Assembly (NCBI GenBank): GCA_020860865.1
Contig: JAJBTL010000012.1
Coordinates: 1-7,130 of the forward strand
Direction: 5' to 3'
Source of the DNA: Planctomycetota bacterium
GTDB taxonomy: Bacteria; Planctomycetota; SZUA-567
DNA length: 7,130 nt
The position numbers and the translations under genes were made by a program. Under the pieces are notes generated by a model that made no database searches, was not told the DNA's origin, and saw only the letters and a program-made list of their open reading frames with translations. Shown here piece after piece: positions 1 to 5,254 of this stretch (the first letter of the stretch is position 1; the number at the start of each line of letters is the position of its first letter).

Positions 1-119
1 GCCACTTCAATCCTCAACAGCTTCCGGTATGCCGATTTGACGATGTGCGGAGGGATTGCCTTGACTGGCCTCTGGTTGTATATGCTCTGGGTCAGTGCAT
101 CGCCGAATGATTTTATCAT
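1..119 (-). CDS. higB: HigB-type (RelE superfamily) toxin, N-terminal part, cut by window edge
   Basis: This minus-strand frame starts at ATG 119-117 and stays open to the window edge, giving 39 codons plus two bases. It begins MIKSFGDALTQSIYNQ, continues with a PPHIVKSAYRKLL segment and ends near RIEV. HigB-type toxins typically start MIKSF, then have a T-E/Q-x-[IL][FY]-N/G stretch, then a PPDI-x-x-x-A-x-RKL helix, and this matches in order. Known members are ribosome-dependent mRNA interferases, usually encoded before their antitoxin HigA, which would lie left of the window. The start is supported by GGAGG at 131-127, seven bases upstream, and by a promoter just before it. The catalytic C-terminal part is not visible, so activity cannot be judged. 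Family assignment is from memory of the pattern; an alternative is another short RelE/ParE-like toxin. Confidence 0.68.
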   Translation of the reverse strand, partial: MIKSFGDALTQSIYNQRPVKAIPPHIVKSAYRKLLRIEV

Positions 120-137
120 TGATTACCCTCCGATTCA

Positions 138-165
138 AGTATAACATGGTTAGCGAATGTGTCAA
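138..165 (-). promoter_or_regulatory. sigma70-type promoter of the higB-like toxin
   Basis: On the minus strand a perfect -35 box TTGACA (165-160) is followed by a 16-base spacer and a -10 box TATACT (143-138). A TG one base before the -10 box gives an extended -10. The predicted start point lies only about 12 to 15 bases before the toxin ATG, so the leader consists of little beyond the GGAGG ribosome-binding site. In HigBA systems the antitoxin usually represses this promoter; I do not see a convincing operator palindrome over it. Confidence 0.7.
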
Positions 166-235
166 GCCAGCAATCGCGGCATTTCACAAACATCCATCCA
201 CTTACCTCAATCGGCGACTACCTACCATTCGCGTT

Positions 236-255
236 TGTGGGTATTTATGTGGGTA
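236..255 (+). repeat. two direct copies of TGTGGGTA, 12-base period
   Basis: TGTGGGTA occurs at 236-243 and again at 248-255, so the copies start 12 bases apart, about one helical turn. They lie in gene-free DNA upstream of the toxin promoter. Short tandem copies like these can be arm-type integrase sites or operator half-sites, but nothing here decides between those roles or excludes chance. Confidence 0.4.
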
Positions 256-420
256 CATTACAGATAACCGAAAAATAACCCGTTAAATTATAACGACATA
301 CCCCCTCAATTCGAATCCTGGCGCAGCATTCGAACTGAAATCCACTGTGGTACACCTCGGTAATGGTAGCTTTGTGGCGGTGTTGAGCCCTCTAATATCG
401 GGTCACCTAAAATACGCGAA
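256..420. other. gene-free, comparatively AT-rich stretch
   Basis: I find no convincing coding region or complete RNA gene here. ATTCGAA occurs at 309-315 and again at 328-334, and TTCGAATCC at 310-318 is identical to the T-loop and start of the T-stem of the tRNA-Tyr fragment at 757-765. The bases before 310 do not pair to form a T-stem, so no tRNA can be called. The stretch is best described as decayed or non-coding element DNA. Confidence 0.4.
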
Positions 421-444
421 AGGGAGGGTGAATTACCCTTCCCT
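411..444 (-). terminator. possible weak intrinsic terminator for the minus-strand remnant
   Basis: Bases 421-429 and 435-444 pair into a nine-base-pair stem with one bulged base and a five-base loop. Read on the minus strand it is followed by TTT, then CGCG and TATTTT, a discontinuous U-rich tail. It lies about 40 bases beyond the stop codon of the minus-strand remnant ending at 486, where a terminator of that gene would be expected. The tail is imperfect, so the call is tentative. Confidence 0.35.
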
Positions 445-485
445 CAGTGTTGAAGTGTATTGTCGCCAAAGAGACGCGACCGCAG

Positions 486-656
486 TCACTTCCCCGTTGC
501 CGCCCTAGCCATGGCCAGGAGGCCGGCCCGGATATGGTGGGGGAGGCCCGGCCACAGGGCTTCCATTTCGGCGAGGTCGGGATCGGATACCGGCCCGTGC
601 GGATGGCTGGAGGTTGGGCCCGGTGCTGGTTCTCCATCAAAAACTGTCCACTCGCG
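486..656 (-). pseudogene. C-terminal remnant, probably of an integrase-associated protein
   Basis: The minus-strand frame ending at stop 488-486 carries a tail at 584-489 reading DPDLAEMEALWPGLP, then HHIRAGLLAMARAATGK. This acidic start, the W-P-x-LP centre and the R/K-A-G-[IL]-x-A-M-x-[KR]-A end match a tail I remember at the C-terminus of tyrosine-type site-specific integrases, or of short proteins beside them, mostly in planctomycetes. Further upstream the frame runs straight into the tRNA-Tyr fragment, where it is not plausible protein, so N-terminal and catalytic parts are missing. About 55 codons at most look genuine, and the left limit of similarity near 656 is a guess. The GC-rich base composition here differs from the AT-rich flanks and suits former coding DNA. 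The assignment is from memory. Confidence 0.4.
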
Positions 657-720
657 TGACAACGGCTTTTTACTGTTGGTGTAACTGCCTTGTTTTTCAG
701 GATGTTGCGATTTCTCGCCA

Positions 721-779
721 GCACACTGTAAATCTGTCGTGTTCGCACTACGATGGTTCGAATCCATCTCTCCCCACCA
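721..779 (+). tRNA. tRNA-Tyr(GTA), 3' half only
   Basis: The fragment contains the anticodon loop CTGTAAA (726-732; anticodon GTA at 728-730) and a long variable arm with a GTG/CAC stem (739-741 with 746-748) around TTCG, the class II layout expected of bacterial tRNA-Tyr. A perfect T-stem GATGG/CCATC (752-756, 764-768) encloses TTCGAAT. The 3' acceptor strand TCTCCCC (769-775), discriminator A and encoded CCA (777-779) follow. The anticodon stem has a C-C mismatch (724 with 734). Upstream there is no GGGGAGA acceptor strand and no D-arm: bases 690-720 are T-rich and unrelated. The tRNA is therefore truncated near the 5' side of the anticodon stem and should not be functional alone. A complete copy should exist elsewhere if the gene is essential. 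Confidence 0.85.
725..779 (+). other. probable attachment-site end (attR-like) of an element inserted in tRNA-Tyr
   Basis: Genuine tRNA sequence begins at about base 725, at the anticodon stem and loop, and continues to the CCA end and the tRNA's terminator. Tyrosine recombinases that cross over at the anticodon loop leave this arrangement: the element restores a full tRNA at one end and a 3' fragment remains at the other. The element would then occupy the side left of 725, where the toxin gene and integrase remnant lie. The exact core and the second end are not in the window. Confidence 0.55.
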
Positions 780-791
780 TTTTTCAAACTG

Positions 792-820
792 CCGTAATCC
801 TTAGGGGTTACGGTTTTTTT
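792..820 (+). terminator. intrinsic terminator of the tRNA-Tyr gene
   Basis: Bases 792-800 and 805-813 form a nine-base-pair stem (one G-U pair) with the tetraloop TTAG, followed by seven T residues at 814-820. It begins 13 bases after the tRNA CCA end, so it is most likely the native terminator of the original tRNA gene. That marks DNA from about 725 rightwards as ancestral chromosome. Confidence 0.85.
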
Positions 821-1006
821 ATTCTACCCGTTGTCGCCAATTATTCCCTGCATATTTTGACCAGCTTTAGCCATGGAATGCCCGGAAAACCACTCGTTTA
901 CTTCCGTATTCACTACCGTTTCTCTGGCCGTACTCGGACCATTTTAAAATGTCGTCTTCAGGTTCGGCGGCTATAATTTCCGTACGCTTCTTATTATGAA
1001 TCCGAG
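821..1006. other. intergenic stretch without recognised features
   Basis: Between the tRNA terminator and the hydrolase terminator I see no credible gene or RNA. A TATAAT at 972-977 on the plus strand has no acceptable -35 partner. It would point into the hydrolase's 3' end, so I do not call it a promoter. Confidence 0.5.
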
Positions 1007-1041
1007 AAAAAGGCCCATCCGACGACGCTGTCGGATGAGCC
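1007..1041 (-). terminator. intrinsic terminator of the uvrA-hydrolase transcription unit
   Basis: CATCCGAC (1016-1023) pairs perfectly with GTCGGATG (1030-1037) across the loop GACGCT. The stem is extended by GGC/GCC (1012-1014, 1039-1041) beyond one mismatch. On the minus strand the stem is followed by five T residues (1011-1007). It lies 46 bases beyond the hydrolase stop codon. There is no T-run on the plus-strand side, so it works in one direction only. Confidence 0.85.
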
Positions 1042-1087
1042 GATTAATGATTGGAACAGGGCTGACCGTGGTAGGTATGCCACTCTG

Positions 1088-1966
1088 TTACGCCGACTTC
1101 CGTGGCGTCCTCCCGAATTCTTCGAGGACTCGGGGGATGAGGGCGCGGGTGTTGAGTTCGAAGGCGCGGCGCGGTTGGAGTTCCGCTGTCGGCCAGTAGA
1201 AGGCTTCAGTGAACGCTTCGACAATGGCTTCCTCGCCGCAGCCTCGGTCGTGGAGGTCGAGGAGAAGTTTGGCCGCTTTTTCCACTGCCGCTTCGGCGTG
1301 GTCGAAAAAACGGGCGCTCTCGCTCTCCGGCAGGATTCCCCGGTGGGAGACAAAGACTTTTCTGGCGCCGACGGCGCGGCAGCGCTGGATGGAATCGAGG
1401 GTCGATCGGCAACTGACGATGAAACACGGAATCACTTCCGGATAGGTCGGCGCAATGCCGAGCGTTTCACTACAGCAGAGCAGGCTCTCTTCCTGGAAAA
1501 AATAACTCATGGCGCAGCGGGTGTGGCCGGGCGTCGCCACCGCCTGAATGGTCATGTCGGAAAGGGTGACGACGTCACCGTCCGCCACCGGCAGGTCGAC
1601 GGACAGGTCGTCGATGCCGTCATTGCCGACCGGGACGCCGGCGTCTTCGGCGCAGGCGGCGTTCAATTGACGCATGACAGTTTTGGCGCCGTTACTCTTG
1701 AAGACTTTTTCGGCATAGTGGCTGGCGACGACCCGCGCGTCCGGATACCGCCGTTTTATCCGGCCGGCGCCACTCATATGATCATAGTGCGAATGGCTGC
1801 CGAGTATGCAATCGAGCGGGCGGTCGCCAAGGACCGCCTCGATGTTCTTTGCCACCGTATCGGCGCAAAAGTCGAAGCCGGTGTCCACCAGCACCGCCGA
1901 CCGGGGTGTGGTGAGGAGAAAACATTCGCCGCCAATGCTGGCCGTTACCGGTGTCATTTCAATCAT
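1088..1966 (-). CDS. metallo-beta-lactamase-fold hydrolase
   Basis: The 292-residue protein has the metal-site motifs of the metallo-beta-lactamase fold in order: HSHYDH (58-63, the HxHxDH motif), TPGHT (145-149, H148) and SHRG (207-210, H208). At the position that normally holds the bridging Asp (S-G-D-T), it has SETLG with Glu167. The remaining 80 or so residues are mostly helical, as in fold members with a substrate-specific C-terminal domain. No signal peptide is seen, so it should be cytoplasmic. Substrate cannot be named; the fold covers thioesters, lactones, phosphodiesters and sulfur compounds. The ATG at 1966 is chosen because the protein fold starts right after it, GGGG lies five bases upstream, and an in-frame TTG at 2044 is part of a -35 box. 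The gene lies 85 bases after uvrA in the same direction. Confidence 0.88.
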   Translation of the reverse strand: MIEMTPVTASIGGECFLLTTPRSAVLVDTGFDFCADTVAKNIEAVLGDRPLDCILGSHSHYDHMSGAGRIKRRYPDARVVASHYAEKVFKSNGAKTVMRQLNAACAEDAGVPVGNDGIDDLSVDLPVADGDVVTLSDMTIQAVATPGHTRCAMSYFFQEESLLCCSETLGIAPTYPEVIPCFIVSCRSTLDSIQRCRAVGARKVFVSHRGILPESESARFFDHAEAAVEKAAKLLLDLHDRGCGEEAIVEAFTEAFYWPTAELQPRRAFELNTRALIPRVLEEFGRTPRKSA

Positions 1967-2015
1967 TGTGTCCCCGCTGTGTCCATAGGTACTCGTCCGC
2001 CGTGATGGCGTGGGT

Positions 2016-2044
2016 ACGATACTGTTCCTGGCGTTCGCTGTCAA
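2016..2044 (-). promoter_or_regulatory. probable internal promoter of the hydrolase gene
   Basis: A perfect TTGACA (2044-2039) is followed by a 17-base spacer and TATCGT (2021-2016, four of six consensus bases) on the minus strand, inside the uvrA-hydrolase gap. The predicted start near 2009 gives a leader of about 43 bases before ATG 1966. It would let the hydrolase be made independently of uvrA. I see no terminator in the gap, so read-through from uvrA should also occur. Confidence 0.55.
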
Positions 2045-2051
2045 GCCGTCT

Positions 2052-4913
2052 TCATACCGCGATTTGGCGCCGGCCGGCGGCGAGCATCCGTTTCAGATAA
2101 TAGCCGGTGTGGCTTTCCTTGTTCCGGGCGACGTCCTCCGGCGTGCCGGTGGCGACGATGCGGCCGCCGTTGTCGCCGCCTTCGGGTCCGAGATCGATTA
2201 TCCAGTCCGCCGACTTGATGACGTCCAGGTTGTGCTCAATAACGATGACCGTGTTTCCCATGTCGACGAGGCGCTGGAGAACGTCGAGGAGGCGCTTGAT
2301 GTCGGCAAAATGGAGGCCGGTGGTCGGTTCGTCAAGAATATAGACAGTGTTGCCGGTGGCCCGGCGGGACAGTTCCGTCGCCAGTTTGACCCGTTGCGCC
2401 TCGCCGCCCGAAAGGGTCGTCGACGACTGGCCAAGGGTGACGTAACCGAGGCCGACATCGACCAGGGTCTGGAGGCCCTGGCGGAGCGGCGGGACGTTTT
2501 GGAAAAACGGCAAGGCGTCGGCGATGGGCATGGCGAGGACGTCGGCGATGGTCTTGCCTTTATACTTCACCTCGAGCGTCTCTCGGTTGAACCGGGTGCC
2601 GCCGCATTCCTCGCACTGGACAAAGACGTCTGGGAGAAAATGCATTTCGATTTTAATCAGGCCGGCGCCCTGGCAGTGCTCGCAGCGGCCGCCCTTGACG
2701 TTGAAGCTGAACCGACCCGGCATATAGCCGCGCATCTTCGCTTCCGCCGTTGTGCTGAAAAGGCGGCGGATGTCGTCGAAAATGCCGGTGTACGTCGCCG
2801 GGTTCGACCTGGGCGTTTTGCCGATGGGGGACTGGTCGATTTCCACCAGTTTGTCGATGTTGTTGATGCCGGTCATCTTGTCGTAGGGGGCCGGTTTCGC
2901 TTTACTCCCGTGGAGGTGACGAAGAAGGGCGCGGCACAGGGTCTGGGTCACGAGGGTCGACTTTCCGGAGCCGGACACGCCGGTCACGCAGGTAAAGACG
3001 CCCTGCGGGAAGGCGACGTCGACATCCTTCAGGTTATTTCCCCTGGCACCGGTGATTTTGACCACCCGTTTCGACAGGTCGACCGGCCGCCGGGCGGGCG
3101 GGACCGGGATGACTTCCCGTCCCGAAAGATAGGCGCCGGTCGGGCTGTTCGGGTTTTCCGCCACTTCGTCCACCGGTCCGGCCGCGACGACTTCGCCGCC
3201 GTGACGGCCCGCCCCTGGTCCCATGTCGACGAGGTGGTTGGCGGCGCGGATGACGTCTTCGTCGTGTTCGACGACGAGGACGGTATTGCCGAGATCGCGC
3301 ATCTTCAGGAGGGTGGAGAGGAGTTTGTCGTTGTCCCGCTGGTGAAGGCCGATGGTCGGTTCGTCAAGGACATAGCAGACGCCAACGAGGCCGGACCCGA
3401 CCTGCGACGCCAGCCTGATTCGCTGGTGTTCGCCGCCCGACAAGGTGGCGGTCATCCGGTTCAGGGTCAGATATTCGAGGCCGACGTCGGCCATGAAATT
3501 GAGGCGCTTTAGGACTTCGATACGAATGGGGGCAGCGACCGCTTCGCCTTCCCGGTCGAGGGTGAGCTGTTCCATGAACTCGATGGCTTTCCGGGTCGAC
3601 AGTTCCGTTATCTGGTTGATGTTTTTGCCACCGACGGTGATGGCGAGGACTTCCGGCTTCAGGCGGGCGCCGTGGCAGTCGGGGCAGACCGATTCGGCCA
3701 TATAGTTATGTATTTTCGACTTGATGAAGTCGGATTCGGTCCGGTGGAACTGGGCCTCGAGCATGGGGATGACGCCTTCAAAGCCGGGGCCGTCGACCGG
3801 GCCGTCCTCCATGAGGCGGGGCTTCCTCGAGTCCGGATCACCGAAGAGGAAGATGTCCTGCTGCTTTTTCGTCATCTTGTTGAACGGGCCCCGGACGTTG
3901 GCCTTGTAGAGCCTGGCGAAGTCGTCGATGACGCTCTGGTACATCATGGCCAGGAACATCGTGCCTTTTCGGGTAATTTCGAGAGCGCCGTCCTTCAGGG
4001 CGAGGGTCGGGTCCGGGATAATGAGATCCTTATCCAGGTCGAGGCGGGTACCGAGGCCGTCGCAGGTCGGGCAGGCGCCGAACGGCGAGTTGAAGGAAAA
4101 CATCCGGGGTTCCATTTCCTGGAAGGAAATGCCGCAGTCGATACAGCCGAAGTTTTCCGAATAGGTGGTGTCGTGCCAATCGTCCTTGGCCATCTCCACC
4201 GAGACGACGACAAGGCCGCCCGACAATTTTAACGCCGTCTCGACCGCTTCCGCCAGGCGGCTCGTCGAATCGGCCTTGACCGCGACGCGGTCGATGACGG
4301 CTTCGAGGGTGTGTTTGCGGCGTTTTTCCGGGATTTCGTTGAGTTCACGGATTTCCGTCATGATGCCGTCGATGCGGGCGCGGACATAGCCTTCCCGCTT
4401 CAGCATGGCGATGACGTCCTTGTGTTCGCCCTTCCGGCCGCGAATGAGGGGGGACAGCACCACCGCCCGTTTATTGATCGCTTCCGTCATTATCGAATCG
4501 ACAATCTGCTGGGCCGTCTGCCGGGTAATCGGTTTGCCGCATTTCCAACAGTGCGGCGTCCCCGCCCGAGAGTAGAGGAGGCGAAGGTAGTCGTAGATTT
4601 CCGTCGTCGTCGCCACGGTGGACCGGGGCGTGGCGTGGCCTTTCCGCTGCTCGATGGCGATGGTCGGCGGAAGCCCTGTGATGGACTCGACGTCCGGCTT
4701 TCCCGTCATGTCGAGGAACTGGCGGGCGTAGGACGAGAGGCTTTCCATATAACGCCGCTGGCCTTCGACATAGATGGTGTCGAAGGTGAGGCTCGACTTC
4801 CCGGAGCCGGACAGGCCGGTGAGGACCGTCAGGGCGTTCCGGGGGAGGTCGATGGAGACGTTTTTTAAATTGTGTTCCTTGGCGCCGATAACACGTATAA
4901 ACTGATCCGACAC
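2052..4913 (-). CDS. uvrA: UvrABC excinuclease subunit A
   Basis: UvrA is the damage-sensing dimer of nucleotide excision repair: it scans DNA with UvrB, loads UvrB at lesions and leaves before UvrC cuts. The 953-residue protein has normal length and looks intact. It carries Walker A GLSGSGKSS (33-41) and GVSGSGKST (645-653), ABC signatures LSGGEHQR (491-498) and LSGGEAQR (834-841), Walker B VLDEP (515-519) and ILDEP (859-863), and switch histidines H550 and H894. Zinc-site cysteine pairs are C257/C260 with C281/C284, C410/C413, and C744/C747 with C767/C770. An extra CWKC pair lies at 122-125. The start is GTG 4913-4911, with AAGGA (4925-4921) seven bases upstream and homology beginning at once (FIRVIGAKEHNLKN). 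It is first in a unit with the hydrolase and divergent from the TolC-like gene. Confidence 0.98.
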   Translation of the reverse strand: MSDQFIRVIGAKEHNLKNVSIDLPRNALTVLTGLSGSGKSSLTFDTIYVEGQRRYMESLSSYARQFLDMTGKPDVESITGLPPTIAIEQRKGHATPRSTVATTTEIYDYLRLLYSRAGTPHCWKCGKPITRQTAQQIVDSIMTEAINKRAVVLSPLIRGRKGEHKDVIAMLKREGYVRARIDGIMTEIRELNEIPEKRRKHTLEAVIDRVAVKADSTSRLAEAVETALKLSGGLVVVSVEMAKDDWHDTTYSENFGCIDCGISFQEMEPRMFSFNSPFGACPTCDGLGTRLDLDKDLIIPDPTLALKDGALEITRKGTMFLAMMYQSVIDDFARLYKANVRGPFNKMTKKQQDIFLFGDPDSRKPRLMEDGPVDGPGFEGVIPMLEAQFHRTESDFIKSKIHNYMAESVCPDCHGARLKPEVLAITVGGKNINQITELSTRKAIEFMEQLTLDREGEAVAAPIRIEVLKRLNFMADVGLEYLTLNRMTATLSGGEHQRIRLASQVGSGLVGVCYVLDEPTIGLHQRDNDKLLSTLLKMRDLGNTVLVVEHDEDVIRAANHLVDMGPGAGRHGGEVVAAGPVDEVAENPNSPTGAYLSGREVIPVPPARRPVDLSKRVVKITGARGNNLKDVDVAFPQGVFTCVTGVSGSGKSTLVTQTLCRALLRHLHGSKAKPAPYDKMTGINNIDKLVEIDQSPIGKTPRSNPATYTGIFDDIRRLFSTTAEAKMRGYMPGRFSFNVKGGRCEHCQGAGLIKIEMHFLPDVFVQCEECGGTRFNRETLEVKYKGKTIADVLAMPIADALPFFQNVPPLRQGLQTLVDVGLGYVTLGQSSTTLSGGEAQRVKLATELSRRATGNTVYILDEPTTGLHFADIKRLLDVLQRLVDMGNTVIVIEHNLDVIKSADWIIDLGPEGGDNGGRIVATGTPEDVARNKESHTGYYLKRMLAAGRRQIAV

Positions 4914-4998
4914 TGTCGTTTCCTTAAGAGGGTGATGGAGACGGTTTGTTGACGCGACAGTACGCCGCGACCGTGACCGCCCGGTTGATCAAACGGAT

Positions 4999-5042
4999 AG
5001 TGTACCTTGTGGTCTATGAGTTCCCAACCTATTTTTTGTCAA
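4999..5042 (-). promoter_or_regulatory. probable uvrA promoter region
   Basis: Two overlapping candidates lie upstream of uvrA on the minus strand. TTGGGA (5027-5022), 17 bases and TACACT (5004-4999) match four of six consensus bases in each box, giving a leader of about 80 bases. A perfect TTGACA (5042-5037) has only a poor -10 (TCATAG, 5019-5014) at 17 bases. The palindrome TTGATCAA (4985-4992) sits near the predicted start point of the first and could bind a regulator. I see no E. coli-type LexA box (CTGT-N8-ACAG) and no GAAC-N4-GTTC box, so SOS control is not supported here. Confidence 0.38.
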
Positions 5043-5093
5043 TTTTTCCATCCTACCCCTTTTCCGGAAAAAGTTGTTTTTTCAAAACTCGCA

Positions 5094-5122
5094 TTGACGA
5101 AAAATGCGAAACAGACTAGCAT
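5094..5122 (+). promoter_or_regulatory. candidate upstream promoter of the TolC-family gene
   Basis: TTGACG (5094-5099), a 17-base spacer and TAGCAT (5117-5122) match five and four of six consensus bases. The predicted start near 5129 gives a leader of about 125 bases, long enough to hold regulatory structure. It contains the repeat GATATCC at 5165-5171 and 5172-5178. An alternative promoter lies nearer the gene. Confidence 0.4.
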
Positions 5123-5194
5123 ACACCGCGAATTCGGGCCTATTTCCGGTTCGGGTGGGGGCTGGATATCCGATATCCGTTGCCGACAGCCATG

Positions 5195-5223
5195 TTTACC
5201 ACAAAATTTACGCAACCTATACG
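5195..5223 (+). promoter_or_regulatory. candidate proximal promoter of the TolC-family gene
   Basis: TTTACC (5195-5200), a 17-base spacer and TATACG (5218-5223) match four of six consensus bases in both boxes. It would give a leader of only about 25 bases, holding the AGAGGA ribosome-binding site at 5243-5248. Sequence alone does not decide between this and the upstream candidate; both may be used. Confidence 0.35.
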
Positions 5224-5254
5224 TCACATTTTTGACGCTTGAAGAGGACCGTTT

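Noticed and set aside
95..286. Plus-strand open frame of 63 codons
   Set aside because: It has no convincing ribosome-binding site and no family resemblance. It runs antisense across the toxin start and its promoter and through the TGTGGGTA repeats.
534..570. Possible 5' half of the tRNA-Tyr, because of a GGTGGGGGAGG stretch followed by CCCGG and GGG
   Set aside because: The resemblance to a tRNA-Tyr 5' end is loose, the D-arm does not fold properly and the stretch is about 150 bases too far upstream. It fits the GC-rich former coding DNA of the minus-strand remnant.
407..787. Minus-strand open frames across the tRNA fragment, with protein starting MDSNHRSANTTDLQ or reading GGERWIRTIVVRTRQIYS
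   Set aside because: This is the antisense translation of tRNA-Tyr, a well-known artefact in databases. Only the last 55 codons or so of one frame (down to 486) look like protein, and they are listed as a remnant.
950..977. TATAAT at 972-977 as a plus-strand promoter
   Set aside because: No acceptable -35 box lies at 16 to 18 bases, and no gene follows on that strand.
1175..2005. Plus-strand open frame of 276 codons opposite the hydrolase
   Set aside because: It mirrors the hydrolase codons; the metal-binding motifs are on the minus strand and no ribosome-binding site is seen for this frame.
2010..3512. Long plus-strand open frame of 500 codons opposite uvrA
   Set aside because: It is a shadow of uvrA in GC-rich DNA. 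The opposite strand encodes every conserved UvrA motif, while this frame has no recognisable domain or upstream signals.
4908..4918. Small palindrome CGACA/TGTCG around the uvrA start codon
   Set aside because: The arms are only five bases with a one-base centre, which is too small for a stable hairpin and expected by chance in this composition.
4921..4975. LexA-like CTGT near uvrA (minus strand, around 4960)
   Set aside because: The second half-site is off by one base and does not match ACAG, so it does not qualify as an SOS box.
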